Part shown: piece after piece, positions 25,669 through 34,917 of the stretch
Layout of the letters: every line of letters begins with the position of its first letter
Numbering within the stretch: the stretch's first letter is position 1
Origin: Agrobacterium rosae
GTDB lineage: Bacteria; Pseudomonadota; Alphaproteobacteria; Rhizobiales; Rhizobiaceae
Assembly: GCF_002915175.1 (NCBI RefSeq)
Contig: NZ_NXEJ01000004.1
Span: forward strand, 124,001 to 188,000
DNA length: 64,000 nt
Direction: 5' to 3'
The notes under the pieces: generated by a model
Databases searched by the model: none
What the model saw: only the letters and a program-made list of their open reading frames with translations
Told to the model about the DNA's origin: nothing
Position numbers and translations under genes: made by a program

Positions 25669-27213
25669 CTATTCGAGTGGAACCGCGACGAAGCGCAGGT
25701 TGCCCTGAGCGTCCGCGACCATCATGTGGGCGTTCTTGCGGCCGGCGGATTTCAGGCCGTTGACGCGCACCAGCACGTCGCCGGGAACTTCCATGAAATC
25801 CTGTCCGACTTCGACAATCACATCGCCTGGCTTGACACCCTTCTGCTCGGCAACCGAGCCCGGCTCGACATTGGCCACGAAGACACCTTCGACGCTTTCT
25901 GCAATGCCTTTTTCCGTGCGCAATTCAGCGGTCAGTGCGACGAGGTTCATGCCCAAAACTGTCTGGGGAGCTTCGCGCTCTTCCGATGGTTGCTGCTGTT
26001 CCGGTTGGTCCTTGCCGTTTTCATTGGGATCAGCCATCTCGCCGTCTTCCGGCATCGCATCGTCACTACCGGCACCGGGCTGCTGTTCTTCGGCGCTATC
26101 CTGCAATTGGCCGAGCTTGACCTTCACGGTCTGCTCTTTGCCATCGCGCAGAACCACGACGTCGACTTCCTTGCCTACGGGGCTTTCCGCGACGACGCGG
26201 GGCAGGTCGCGCATTTCGTGGATGTCCTTGCCATCGAAGGTCAGCACCACGTCACCCGGCTGGATCGGTCCGTTTTCGACCGGACCGCCTTTCACGACGC
26301 CTGAAATCAGTGCGCCGCGGGCCGCATCCATGCCAAGGCTTGCGGCAATGTCGTCGGTGACGGGCTGAACGCGAACACCCAACCAGCCGCGCCGTGTCTC
26401 ACCGAATTCGATCAGTTGCTGGACGATGTTCTGCGCAAGCTCCGTCGGTACGGAAAAGCCGATGCCGATGGAGCCGCCGCTTGGTGAGATGATGGCCGTG
26501 TTGATGCCGATGACCTCGCCCTTCATGTTGAACAGAGGGCCCCCGGAATTGCCCTTGTTGATGGCGGCATCGGTCTGGATGAAGTTGTCGTAGGGGCCGG
26601 CATTGATGTTACGGCCGCGCGCCGAAACGACGCCGACGCTGAGCGAGCCGCCGAGACCGAACGGGTTGCCCACGGCCATGACCCAGTCACCGATGCGCAT
26701 GGCACGGGAATCGCCGAACTTGACGGCTTTCAACGGCGCTTTCGGCTCAACCTTCAGAACCGAAAGGTCGGTCTTGGTGTCGGTGCCGACAAGCTTTGCT
26801 TTCAGCTTGTTGCCATTGGGGAAGATCACTTCGATATCATCAGCGCCTTCGATGACGTGGTTGTTGGTGACGACGTAACCAGCGGGATCGATGACGAAAC
26901 CGGAGCCGAGCGAACTGACCTTGCCGCCATTGTCGGGTTTCTGATTGTCGAAATAATCCTTGAAAAATTCCTGAAAGGGAGAGCCTTCGGGAATCTTAGG
27001 CGGGGTAGGGCCTTTACCTTCAGCCTTCACGCTTTGCGACGTCGAGATATTCACCACCGCATCCATGAGGGGGGCGGCGAGATCGGCAACCGATGCAGGG
27101 CCGTTGCTCTGCGCTCTTGCGCCGACCGGAACAGCGAGCCCGCCTGCGATGATCGCAAGTCCCGCCATGGCGGCGATGCTGCTGCGGAGAGGCGAAAGAG
27201 TGGTGACGGGCAT
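25669..27213 (-). CDS. degP: DegP/HtrA family periplasmic serine protease
   Basis: A 514-residue Do-family protease and chaperone for misfolded envelope proteins. A signal peptide (residues ~1-34, ending GARA) precedes the trypsin-like domain with the full triad: H119 in VTNNHVIEGA, D149 in TKTDLSVLKV and S223 in KGNSGGPLF. Two PDZ domains follow, the first around GWLGVRVQPVTDD and the second at the C-terminus (VEPGSVAEQKGVKPGDVIVEVGQ). An acidic, Gln/Glu-rich linker lies between them. It lies close to hflCK, another membrane quality-control unit. Confidence 0.95.
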   Translation of the reverse strand: MPVTTLSPLRSSIAAMAGLAIIAGGLAVPVGARAQSNGPASVADLAAPLMDAVVNISTSQSVKAEGKGPTPPKIPEGSPFQEFFKDYFDNQKPDNGGKVSSLGSGFVIDPAGYVVTNNHVIEGADDIEVIFPNGNKLKAKLVGTDTKTDLSVLKVEPKAPLKAVKFGDSRAMRIGDWVMAVGNPFGLGGSLSVGVVSARGRNINAGPYDNFIQTDAAINKGNSGGPLFNMKGEVIGINTAIISPSGGSIGIGFSVPTELAQNIVQQLIEFGETRRGWLGVRVQPVTDDIAASLGMDAARGALISGVVKGGPVENGPIQPGDVVLTFDGKDIHEMRDLPRVVAESPVGKEVDVVVLRDGKEQTVKVKLGQLQDSAEEQQPGAGSDDAMPEDGEMADPNENGKDQPEQQQPSEEREAPQTVLGMNLVALTAELRTEKGIAESVEGVFVANVEPGSVAEQKGVKPGDVIVEVGQDFMEVPGDVLVRVNGLKSAGRKNAHMMVADAQGNLRFVAVPLE

Positions 27214-27370
27214 ACGGCGTCCTCGTATCTTGCAAACTTGGCTTTAAGTTTAATAGCCAAGCATAAGGCGGAATGATGAAGCGTAGAAATACCTTTTTGT
27301 GATTGAGGCACAAATCCCGTTGTTCATCCACGACTAAAGCGTGGCGATGCTTCACAAAGAGCTTACTGCT

Positions 27371-27703
27371 TCAATCAACGATGAAAAGTCTGGCTCCCGA
27401 TGCGGTCGAAGAGCGGTGCGGCTCGGCATTGTCGGCCACGTGATAGCTCATGCCAGCTTTGAGTACGAAGTTGCGACCGTCTTTCAATTCGGTGTTTAAT
27501 TCGCCTTCCATACACAGCAGAATATGGCCTTTGGTGCACCAGTGATCGGCAAGATATCCCGGCGTATATTCCACCATGCGGACACGGATATTGCCGAAAT
27601 GGCGTGTGCGCCATGTGGCGCTTCCGGTTTCGCCCGCATGGCGCGTCGGCTCGACCTCCGACCAGTCCGTGGTGCCAAATGGTATCTCGCTGATGTTCAA
27701 CAC
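27371..27703 (-). CDS. DHCW-motif cupin-fold protein
   Basis: A 110-residue small beta-barrel protein. The family-defining DHWCTKGHILLCMEGEL motif and GMSYHVADNAEPHRSST are present, consistent with the DHCW cupin family; its reaction is unknown. GTG at 27703 and TTG at 27700 are both possible starts, close behind ACGGAGAG; the open frame further upstream runs through the hflC terminator and is not coding. It is a single-gene unit between degP and hflC. Confidence 0.75.
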   Translation of the reverse strand: MLNISEIPFGTTDWSEVEPTRHAGETGSATWRTRHFGNIRVRMVEYTPGYLADHWCTKGHILLCMEGELNTELKDGRNFVLKAGMSYHVADNAEPHRSSTASGARLFIVD

Positions 27704-27774
27704 TCTCTCCGTAACTTTAAAAAATCGATTTTCATATGCGGCACGATCCATTCGATTTGCTAGCGCAAAATAGC

Positions 27775-27805
27775 AAAAGGGCCGGTGTTTCCACCGGCCC
27801 TTTTT
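27775..27805. terminator. Strong bidirectional terminator at the end of hflKC
   Basis: A 13-bp stem AAAAGGGCCGGTG / CACCGGCCCTTTT with loop TTTC has A- and T-tracts on both sides. It lies 18 bases beyond the hflC stop. Confidence 0.9.
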
Positions 27806-27822
27806 GTTCAAAATTATCGACC

Positions 27823-28746
27823 TTAGTTCGCCGGAGCAGCGGGTGCTGCTGGCGGTGTTGACCGCGGAGATGCGCCGTTAATATCGTTGAAATAACGGAA
27901 GAACGGCGAGTCCGGAGACAGAACCAGCGTCGTGCCGGTGCCGGTCAGGGCGCTGGCATAGGCGCTCATCGAGCGGTAGAACTCGAAGAAGCTTGGATCA
28001 CGCTGGAAGGCTTCACCGAAGATCCGGTTGCGTTCCGCGTCGCCTTCACCCCGAAGGACTTCGGACTGACGGCTCGCGTCGGATTCAAGCTCGACAACCT
28101 GACGGTCGGCGATAGCACGACGACGCTGTGCTTCTTCGTTACCACGGGCGCGGATCAGTTCCGCCTCTGCCAGTCTTTCGGAACGCATCCGCTTGAACGT
28201 GTCGAGCGACACTTCCTGCGTCAGATCGGTGCGACGAATGCGAACGTCAACGATGCTGAGGCCGAGAGATTCCGCGTCTGGACGCAGATCGTCACGGACT
28301 TCCTGCATCATCGAGGCGCGTGCGTCGGACAGTGCGGATTCGAAACCACGCAGACCGTAGACACGACGCAACGAGGCATCGAGACGGGTCCGCAGACGAA
28401 GCTCAGCAGATTCCTGGTCACCCGCATTCATCAGGAAGCGGCGCGCATCGGTAATGCGATAGACGAGGAATGCATCGACTTCGTAGAACTTGCCGCCTGA
28501 GACCTGCGCACGGATGTTATCGTAATCGAGCCGGAGAGCCCGCTTTTCGATATATTGCACCCGGTCCGCCTGCATGAAGGGGAAGGGCAACTTGAAGTAG
28601 ATACCGGGTTCACTTTTCACCGAGTGAATCTCGTTGAACCGCAGAACAACGGCCTGCTGGCGTTCATTCACGACGAAGGTCGAAAAGTAACCGAGGAACA
28701 GAAGCACGGCAAAGCCGATGAGGACGGATGTAAGACGATTGCTCAT
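27823..28746 (-). CDS. hflC: FtsH protease modulator HflC
   Basis: A 307-residue SPFH-domain membrane protein that, with HflK, encloses and tunes the FtsH protease. One N-terminal helix (LTSVLIGFAVLLFLGYFSTFVV) anchors it with the bulk in the periplasm, followed by the SPFH core (EPGIYFKLPFPFMQADRVQYIEKR) and a helical stretch with the conserved SLGLSIVDVRIRRTDL and ARGNEEAQRRRAIADR. ATG 28746 (SNRLTSV) is the start. It follows hflK with a 1-bp gap. Confidence 0.95.
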   Translation of the reverse strand: MSNRLTSVLIGFAVLLFLGYFSTFVVNERQQAVVLRFNEIHSVKSEPGIYFKLPFPFMQADRVQYIEKRALRLDYDNIRAQVSGGKFYEVDAFLVYRITDARRFLMNAGDQESAELRLRTRLDASLRRVYGLRGFESALSDARASMMQEVRDDLRPDAESLGLSIVDVRIRRTDLTQEVSLDTFKRMRSERLAEAELIRARGNEEAQRRRAIADRQVVELESDASRQSEVLRGEGDAERNRIFGEAFQRDPSFFEFYRSMSAYASALTGTGTTLVLSPDSPFFRYFNDINGASPRSTPPAAPAAPAN

Positions 28747-28747
28747 A

Positions 28748-29899
28748 TCAGTTGCCTCCCCGCGGTGCCGCATTGGGGTTGTTACGCATCAGCTCATTGA
28801 GAGGCAAATACGGCATCACGCCCTGCTTTTCATCGATGATGATCTTGTTGGATCCCTTGAGAACCTGCTCCATCGTTTCGATGAACATGCGCTGACGGGT
28901 CACTTCCGGCGCGCTGCTATACTGATCGTAGATCGAGATAAAGCGCTGGGCTTCACCCTGTGCCTCGTTGACGACACGGCTCTTGTAACCGTTTGCCTCT
29001 TCGACGATCTGCGCTGCCTGACCACGCGCCGCACCAAGCTTCTGGTTGGCGTACTGGTTGGATTCCTGGACGAAACGGTCTTCGTCCTGCTCGGCACGCT
29101 GTACCTCGTCAAAGGCGTCGGCAACTTCACGCGGCGGTGCCGCGTCTTCGATCGCGACTGCATTGACGGAAATGCCAGCGCCGTAGCCATCCATGGTGTT
29201 CTGGATAATGGTCCGCACATCGGCAGCGATCTGCTGACGGTTGTCGCGGAAAATATCCTGGGCTGGACGACGTCCGACGATTTCACGCATCGCGCTTTCG
29301 GAAACCTGTTGCAGGGTTTCGCTCGGCGCTTCCACGTTGAACAGGTAGGACTTGGCGTCTGTGATGGAATAGAGAACGGAGAACTGAACATTCACGATGT
29401 TCTGGTCACCCGTCAGCATCACACCCGTCGACGCAGCATTCGTGGTCGAGCCGGTTGGCCGCGCGCCGATGTTCAGCTGCTGTTCTCTGATCTTGACGAT
29501 CTCGACGGTTTCGATCGGCCACAGCAGGAAGTGAAGACCCTGACCTGACACGACGTCTTTCGGCTTGCCGAAGCGCAGCTCTACGCCACGTTCATCCGGC
29601 TGCACGGTGTAGACTGACTGAATGCCGACAAAGGCCAGAACGACGAGAACCAGAATGGCGATAACGCCACCATTGACGCCGCCCGGAAGCACGTTTCTGA
29701 AACGGTCCTGACTGCGACGGATGATTTCTTCAAGATCGGGCGGGCCACCATTGCCGCCGCCGCCACCACCACGTGGACGGTTCGGTCCCTGGCCCCAAGG
29801 TCCACCTTGGTTATTTCCCCCACCGCCGCCGTTGTTGCCGCCGCCGCCCCAAGGGCCACCGCCGCCACCGCCGCCACCATTCTGATTGCTCCAGGGCAT
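28748..29899 (-). CDS. hflK: FtsH protease modulator HflK
   Basis: A 383-residue SPFH protein, partner of HflC in the FtsH-regulating complex. Its cytoplasmic N-terminus (~1-50) is almost pure glycine with Asn, Pro and Trp, a low-complexity stretch typical of alphaproteobacterial HflK. One membrane helix (VIAILVLVVLAFVGIQSVYTV) leads into the SPFH domain (QPDERGVELRFGKPKDVVSGQGLHFLLWP). The C-terminal half has the long helix with YKSRVVNEAQGEAQRFISIYDQY. It heads the hflKC unit downstream of folA. Confidence 0.95.
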   Translation of the reverse strand: MPWSNQNGGGGGGGGPWGGGGNNGGGGGNNQGGPWGQGPNRPRGGGGGGNGGPPDLEEIIRRSQDRFRNVLPGGVNGGVIAILVLVVLAFVGIQSVYTVQPDERGVELRFGKPKDVVSGQGLHFLLWPIETVEIVKIREQQLNIGARPTGSTTNAASTGVMLTGDQNIVNVQFSVLYSITDAKSYLFNVEAPSETLQQVSESAMREIVGRRPAQDIFRDNRQQIAADVRTIIQNTMDGYGAGISVNAVAIEDAAPPREVADAFDEVQRAEQDEDRFVQESNQYANQKLGAARGQAAQIVEEANGYKSRVVNEAQGEAQRFISIYDQYSSAPEVTRQRMFIETMEQVLKGSNKIIIDEKQGVMPYLPLNELMRNNPNAAPRGGN

Positions 29900-30043
29900 C
29901 CATACCTCTTATGCTAAAAACTCTCCCGCTTCCTCTCAAACAGGCTTTCGCATGTCAGGCGGGAATATAGGTCAGTTATAAGTAGGAGAGCTGTCTGTTT
30001 CAACGCAGAGGCGGTAACTTAATACCCAATCACGGTAAATAGT

Positions 30044-30571
30044 TCACTGAACCGCGTGATACCTGCGGTAAGTCGCAAATCGCATCGGATAATTGTCCTT
30101 ATCCCCTGCGGGGGCGGGCGTTTCATCAATTTTCTCAAACAGAGCCGGGTCGATGGCCGGAAAGAAAGTATCACCTTCCAGCGAAACCTTGACATGGGTG
30201 ACGGAAAGTTGATCGGCAAAGGGCAAGGCCTGCCGGTAGATTTCGCCGCCACCGGCCACGAAAATCTCATCGACACCAAGTGCTTGTGCTTTTTCCTTGG
30301 CGAGCGAAAGTGCATCTTCCAGAGAGGAAACGACATCCACGCCCGCTGGATGATAATCCGGATTGCGGCTGATGATGATGTGCGGGCGACCAGGCAGGGG
30401 ACGTTCGCCAACCGACAGAAATGTCTTGCGCCCCATGATCATCGGTTTGCCCATGGTCAGCGCCTTGAAACGCTTGAGATCCGTCGACAGTTTCCACGGC
30501 ATGTCGAGATCGCGACCGATAACGCCGTTTTCGGAGACTGCGGCGATGAGCGTGATGCGCGGCTGCGTCAT
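30044..30571 (-). CDS. folA: Dihydrofolate reductase
   Basis: A 175-residue enzyme that reduces dihydrofolate to tetrahydrofolate with NADPH. Signatures are [21 protein letters not shown] with the catalytic Asp-Met-Pro-Trp, the [16 protein letters not shown] cofactor loop, [16 protein letters not shown] and [17 protein letters not shown]. It starts inside the thyA stop (4-bp ATGA overlap), giving a coupled thyA-folA pair in which FolA regenerates the dihydrofolate made by ThyA. Confidence 0.97.
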   Translation of the reverse strand: MTQPRITLIAAVSENGVIGRDLDMPWKLSTDLKRFKALTMGKPMIMGRKTFLSVGERPLPGRPHIIISRNPDYHPAGVDVVSSLEDALSLAKEKAQALGVDEIFVAGGGEIYRQALPFADQLSVTHVKVSLEGDTFFPAIDPALFEKIDETPAPAGDKDNYPMRFATYRRYHAVQ

Positions 30572-31362
30572 ACGGCAATCGGTGCCTTGATGGAGGCATC
30601 GGCCTCGTAATTCTCCAGCGTGAAGTCCTCGAACTTGAAATCGAAGATGCTGGTGACATCAGGGTTGAGCCGCATGGTCGGCAGCGCTTTTGGTGTGCGC
30701 TTCATTTGCAGCTCGGCCTGCTCGAAATGGTTCGAATAGATATGGGCATCACCCAGTGTGTGGACGAAGTCGCCGGGCTTCAGGCCGGTGACCTGCGCCA
30801 CCATCAGCGTCAGAAGCGCATAGGACGCAATGTTGAAGGGTACGCCGAGGAAGATATCGGCCGAACGCTGGTAGAGCTGGCAGGACAGCTTGCCGTCCGC
30901 GACGTAAAACTGGAACAGGCAATGGCAGGGTGGCAACGCCATGTCATCCACCAGCGCCGGGTTCCAGGCAGATACGATATGGCGGCGGGAGTTCGGATTG
31001 GTTTTCAACCCTTCGATCAACAGTGCGATCTGGTCGATATGGTTGCCATCCGGGGCTGGCCAGGAGCGCCATTGCGCGCCGTAGACCGGGCCGAGATCAC
31101 CGTTCTCATCCGCCCATTCGTCCCAAATGGAGACGCCGTTCTCCTTGAGATAGGCAATGTTCGTCTCGCCCTTCAGGAACCACAACAGCTCGTGAATGAT
31201 GGAACGCAGGTGGAGCTTCTTTGTGGTGAGAACCGGAAAGCCTTCCGACAGGTCGAAACGCATCTGGTAGCCGAAAACGGAGCGTGTCCCCGTGCCGGTG
31301 CGGTCGCCACGGTTGGTGCCGTTTTCCATCACATGCGCAAGAAGGTCGAGATATTGCTTCAT
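30568..31362 (-). CDS. thyA: Thymidylate synthase
   Basis: A 264-residue enzyme converting dUMP to dTMP with methylene-tetrahydrofolate. The catalytic Cys is C146 in [13 protein letters not shown]; other marks are [27 protein letters not shown], the arginines in [12 protein letters not shown] and the folate/dUMP contacts in [21 protein letters not shown]. The length equals E. coli ThyA. It is the first gene of thyA-folA and is coupled to folA by overlap. Confidence 0.98.
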   Translation of the reverse strand: MKQYLDLLAHVMENGTNRGDRTGTGTRSVFGYQMRFDLSEGFPVLTTKKLHLRSIIHELLWFLKGETNIAYLKENGVSIWDEWADENGDLGPVYGAQWRSWPAPDGNHIDQIALLIEGLKTNPNSRRHIVSAWNPALVDDMALPPCHCLFQFYVADGKLSCQLYQRSADIFLGVPFNIASYALLTLMVAQVTGLKPGDFVHTLGDAHIYSNHFEQAELQMKRTPKALPTMRLNPDVTSIFDFKFEDFTLENYEADASIKAPIAV

Positions 31363-31450
31363 ATCAGTCCGCCGCCGATTCTTTGTAAGCGCTTATTATA
31401 GGCTTTTGCGGCGGCGGAACCAGTGTCGGGAGTGGGCTCGCCCACAGGAA

Positions 31451-31759
31451 TCAGAGGGTTTCGAGCTTATCGAGGTGTTTGGCCACCAGATAATAGAAGG
31501 TCACGCGTGATTTCGTGCGATCCGCCTTCATCGCGGCGACGGTTTCTTCCACGGCCTTGTCGGCATCGGGACCGGTGACGCCAAGCTTCTTGCCGATCCA
31601 GTTCGTCTTTACCCGCTCAAGCTCTTCCGGGTCTGAGGATGACACGAGCGACGAATCGCGATTGCGCAGGGCGATGCCCAGATGCTTGACGATTTTGTTC
31701 ACCACCGCCTCATCGGCGTCAGCGTCGTATATTTTCACGTCTGCAAGATAGTCCGTCAT
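31451..31759 (-). CDS. DUF2853 family protein
   Basis: A 102-residue soluble, mostly helical protein. The region TDYLADVKIYDADADEAVVNKIVKHLGIALRNRDSSLVSSSDPEELERVKTNWIGKKLGV is characteristic of DUF2853; its function is unknown. ATG 31759 follows GAGAGGAGAG. It lies between thyA and ssrA, transcribed away from ssrA. Confidence 0.85.
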   Translation of the reverse strand: MTDYLADVKIYDADADEAVVNKIVKHLGIALRNRDSSLVSSSDPEELERVKTNWIGKKLGVTGPDADKAVEETVAAMKADRTKSRVTFYYLVAKHLDKLETL

Positions 31760-31914
31760 GTCCTCTCCTCTCCGCGTTATACGGCGCTTGTTAAGGTGCC
31801 GCTTGATAAGCAGAATGTGCCAACCGCGTTGCTCCGTCAAGAATTGCGCGCAACCTTTCATGGAATTGTCATCCCACCCCTTTTCTCTGCGACATTAAAC
31901 GCTTATATGACCCT

Positions 31915-32250
31915 TGCCGGATGCAAATCCGGCTATGGCGATAAACGGTCGATGTAATAAGCCTATTGGACCCGGGGGCGGTACCCGGCGCCTCCACCAA
32001 AAACCGGCGGCTTCTTTGGAAGGGCCTGCTTTTGATGGGGGCGAAATAGGATCGACAAGGGTGTAAAGATCGAACTTTTGCTCGGCATGATACCGCCGTT
32101 ATCGGGTCACAAGTGTAGTTGCAAATGACAACAACGCTAAGGAATACGCTCTCGCTGCCTAATGGCGGTGTGGGAATTCCGACTTAAGTCCTTACGGTTA
32201 GCCCCGTAAGGCGGGGTTCGGAGGTACCTGGCAACAGAAACCTCCACCTT
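31915..32250 (+). ncRNA. ssrA: Circularly permuted two-piece tmRNA (alphaproteobacterial ssrA)
   Basis: The gene order is permuted: the acceptor piece comes first, the coding piece second. CCA is encoded at 31997-31999. The 3' acceptor strand CGCCTCC (31989-31995) pairs over 7 bp with GGGGGCG at 32037-32043, the start of the coding piece; 32000-32036 is the linker removed in maturation. A T-stem CCGGG/CCCGG (31972-31976, 31984-31988) carries the loop GGCGGTA rather than a canonical T-loop. The tag frame, GCA at 32121 to TAA at 32160-32162, encodes ANDNNAKEYALAA. A stable hairpin CTTACGG/CCGTAAG follows. Outer boundaries are approximate. Confidence 0.95.
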
Positions 32251-32378
32251 CTCCATTTCGCCTGAATTGGCTATAAAGATGAAATGACTCGGGCGACGTG
32301 GGGCTTTTCCGTTGCTGCGATGTAAGACATTGCGTATACTTTGTTAAAAGACGTTCGAATAAGGAAAGACAGGACCGC

Positions 32379-32885
32379 ATGGGGCAGGATCATATCCGTT
32401 ACGACATTCTCGCACAGGATGCCCTTCGCGGCGTTATTCGCAAGGTATTGAGCGAAGTCGCAGCCACCGCGCGGCTGCCCGGCGACCACCACTTCTTCAT
32501 CACCTTTTTGACCGGCGCTCCGGGCGTGCGCATCTCGCAGCACCTCAAGGCCAAATATGCAGAGCAGATGACGATCGTCATTCAGCACCAGTTCTGGGAC
32601 ATGAAGGTCACGGAAACGCAGTTCGAAATCGGCCTGTCATTTTCCGACACGCCTGAAAAGCTGGTTGTTCCTTTCAATGCTATCAGAGGCTTCTACGACC
32701 CTTCGGTGAACTTCGAGCTCGAATTCGATGTTCCACTGGCGGAAGAAGAGGAAGTCGTGGAAGCGGAAATCACCGCATATCCAGCACCTGCCGAAAACAA
32801 GGTCGCTTCGACCGACGACAAGCCTGATGAAGAGAAGAAGGCCGGTTCGGTCGTTTCTCTGGACGCTTTCCGCAAGAACAAGTGA
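32379..32885 (+). CDS. sspB: SspB-type ClpXP adaptor (alpha-proteobacterial)
   Basis: A 168-residue adaptor that binds ssrA-tagged proteins and tethers them to ClpX. The substrate-binding domain occupies ~1-120 (IRYDILAQDALRGVIRKVL, HHFFITFLTGAPGVRIS, MTIVIQHQFWDMKV, LSFSDTPEKLVVPFNAIRGFYDPS). An acidic flexible linker follows, and the basic C-terminal tail GSVVSLDAFRKNK is the expected ClpX-docking peptide. ATG 32379 gives the homologous start. It lies just downstream of ssrA, so tag source and tag reader are neighbours. Confidence 0.93.
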   Translation: MGQDHIRYDILAQDALRGVIRKVLSEVAATARLPGDHHFFITFLTGAPGVRISQHLKAKYAEQMTIVIQHQFWDMKVTETQFEIGLSFSDTPEKLVVPFNAIRGFYDPSVNFELEFDVPLAEEEEVVEAEITAYPAPAENKVASTDDKPDEEKKAGSVVSLDAFRKNK

Positions 32886-32919
32886 TTGCCAAACGCATTG
32901 GCGCAGACGGGAGATGGCC

Positions 32920-33117
32920 ATGACCGGCGATGTCGTAAATCTGCGTCAGTTTCGCAAGCAGAAGGCCCGCGATGAGAAGGAAAAGCAGGCGGAGCAAAAC
33001 CGCCTGACCTTCGGGCGAACCAAGGCCGAAAAGAACCTCACCTCCGCTTTGAACGACAAGGCTGCTCGCGAGTTGGACCAGGGCAAGCTGGATAAGGGCG
33101 AGGGGGACGACGCTTGA
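32920..33117 (+). CDS. DUF4169 family small protein
   Basis: A 65-residue, highly charged protein opening TGDVVNLRQFRKQKARDEKEKQAEQNR, typical of DUF4169, with no known function. ATG 32920 is 6 bases past GGGAG; ATG 32914 (adding two residues) is less well placed. It is 34 bp downstream of sspB and probably co-transcribed. Its N-terminal VVNLRQFRKQK resembles the end of SspB (VVSLDAFRKNK), a similarity I can see but not interpret. Confidence 0.8.
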   Translation: MTGDVVNLRQFRKQKARDEKEKQAEQNRLTFGRTKAEKNLTSALNDKAARELDQGKLDKGEGDDA

Positions 33118-33555
33118 CGTTTCCCAATCAGGACCTCTACGTCATCCTCGGGCTTGCCCCGAGGATTTAACCACGTTGATTGTCGGGGTTCGTTAGATAC
33201 TCGGGACAAGCCCGAGCATGACGGAATACGTGGTCGCCTTCTGTACAGCTCAAACACTGAAATCGCTGCTGCTACAGGTGAGCGCTGTCTTGTAGGTGCG
33301 CGCTAATATCATTTTCGCTGGAAGGACCTTCACCTCCAAACTACACCTCCCTGCAATTATTTTCCGTTTACAGCGAAATGCGCAAATATCATTCCGCTGA
33401 CGGCGCTAGAACGCAATCTATTTTCTATACTAAAATAATAGACAATGTAGGATTCTCTCATACCAAGCAGGCTCCGTTTCTGCTGAGCGCGTCTCGGCAA
33501 TCCGCTGGAAAACGGTTTCCTTTCAATTGCTTGCAAGACCATATGGGAGAAGCAC
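33118..33555. other. 438-bp interval: repeat plus promoter region of the monooxygenase operon
   Basis: The left part holds repeat family A copy 2 (33141-33222). The right part has a strongly AT-rich stretch at about 33416-33455 with imperfect dyad symmetry around TATACTA, which is a likely promoter or operator region for the operon starting at 33556. I see no open frame with homology. Confidence 0.45.
33141..33222. repeat. Dispersed palindromic repeat, family A, copy 2
   Basis: Hairpin CTCGGGCTTGCCCCGAG, spacer CCACGTTGATTGTCGGGGTTCGT, and second hairpin CTCGGGACAAGCCCGAG, bounded by GTCAT and ATGAC. Same length and plan as the copy at 1595, with point differences. Confidence 0.85.
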
Positions 33556-34908
33556 ATGGCGCGAAAAATCAGGCTGGGGGCTTTTTTGCCGGGTGGCGGA
33601 CAGCACATCGCGGCGTGGCGACATCCGGATCAACCCACCGATGGCGCGCTCAGCCTCGAGTTTCACAAGCAATTGGCGCTGACTGCCGAACGTGGCCTTT
33701 TCGATGCCTATTTTCTCGCTGACAATCTGGCAATTGGTTATGGCGGCGCGCGAGAGGGTGGCAATGCCCGTGTGGCGGGTTTTGAGCCAACGACCTTATT
33801 CTCGGCGCTTGCCCCTTTTACCAAAAACCTCGGCTTTATCGCCACATCATCCACGACATATGAAGAGCCCTATACGACCGCTCGCAAATTCGCGTCGCTC
33901 GATCTGATCTCCGGTGGCCGGGCAGGCTGGAATGTGGTGACCACCACGGGTGATCCGACGGCACAGAATTTCAATCGGCAGACTCAGCTGCCGCATGCCG
34001 ACCGCTATCGCCGTGCAGCCGAGCACGTGGATGTCGTCAAAGCGCTCTGGGACAGTTTCGAGGATGATGCATTTACGCGCGACGTGGAGAGCGGCGTTTT
34101 TTACGAGCCTTCCAAACTGCATGAAGCGAATTATCGCGGTGAGCATTTTCAGGTTCGTGGGCCGCTTAACGTGTCGCGCTCCCCGCAGGGGCATCCCGTC
34201 ATCGTGCAGGCGGGGCAATCGGATGATGGGCGTGGGCTCGCGGCACAGACTGCCGAGGTTATTTTCACCGCGCATCAGCACATCGATACCGCTCAGGAGT
34301 TTTACCGCGACATCAAGGCACGGGCGCGGGGCTTTGGCCGTGATCCCAACCACATTCTCGTCATGCCCGGCGTTTCGCCCTTCGTTGGCCGCACCCTTGC
34401 GGAAGCGCAGGAAAAATACGAGCAACTGACATCGCTTATTCTGGAAGAAGATGGGGTTGGCCTGCTCAACGGTTTGACGGGCGGAACGCTTGATCTGACC
34501 GGATATGATCTCGACGGGCCGCTTCCGATAGCACCACCGACCGAAGGCATGAAGAGCCGTCAGGCTCTCATTCGCAAGATCGCCGACGAGAACAATTTCA
34601 CCATCCGTCAGCTGTATCAGTGGGTTGCGTCTGCGCGTGGTCACTTCACCATCGTCGGTACGCCAGAGACGATCGTGGATACGTTGCAGGAATGGTTCGA
34701 GAACGAGGCCGCGGATGGCTTCAACATTCTGCCGCCATGGCTTCCGACGGCGCTCGATGATTTCGTCGATCTCGTCATCCCGGAGCTTCAGAGACGCGGC
34801 CTGTTCAGAACCGAATATGAAGGCACCACGCTTCGCGAAAATCTGGGCCTGCCATTTCCCGTCAACCGCTGGACTGCCGCACGCTCGGTCGTTCAGGCAG
34901 CCGAGTGA
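33556..34908 (+). CDS. LLM-class FMN-dependent monooxygenase (NtaA/SnaA/DszA-like)
   Basis: A 450-residue bacterial luciferase-like monooxygenase that uses reduced FMN and O2. The N-terminus KIRLGAFLPGGGQHIAAWRHP, then AERGLFDAYFLADNL, RKFASLDLISGGRAGWNVVTT and HPVIVQAGQSDDGRGLAAQTAEVIFTAHQ mark the NtaA/SnaA/DszA/SoxA branch, which cleaves C-S or C-N bonds in compounds such as dibenzothiophene sulfone or nitrilotriacetate. The ATG follows GGGAGAAG. It is the first gene of an operon with an SsuABC-like transporter, pointing to organosulfur use. A flavin reductase is not in the window. Confidence 0.9.
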   Translation: MARKIRLGAFLPGGGQHIAAWRHPDQPTDGALSLEFHKQLALTAERGLFDAYFLADNLAIGYGGAREGGNARVAGFEPTTLFSALAPFTKNLGFIATSSTTYEEPYTTARKFASLDLISGGRAGWNVVTTTGDPTAQNFNRQTQLPHADRYRRAAEHVDVVKALWDSFEDDAFTRDVESGVFYEPSKLHEANYRGEHFQVRGPLNVSRSPQGHPVIVQAGQSDDGRGLAAQTAEVIFTAHQHIDTAQEFYRDIKARARGFGRDPNHILVMPGVSPFVGRTLAEAQEKYEQLTSLILEEDGVGLLNGLTGGTLDLTGYDLDGPLPIAPPTEGMKSRQALIRKIADENNFTIRQLYQWVASARGHFTIVGTPETIVDTLQEWFENEAADGFNILPPWLPTALDDFVDLVIPELQRRGLFRTEYEGTTLRENLGLPFPVNRWTAARSVVQAAE

Positions 34909-34917
34909 GACGCGACG

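Noticed and set aside
29770..29899. The GGC/GCC-rich run at the start of hflK as a nucleotide repeat or structural element.
   Set aside because: It encodes the poly-glycine N-terminus normal for alphaproteobacterial HflK and stays in frame.
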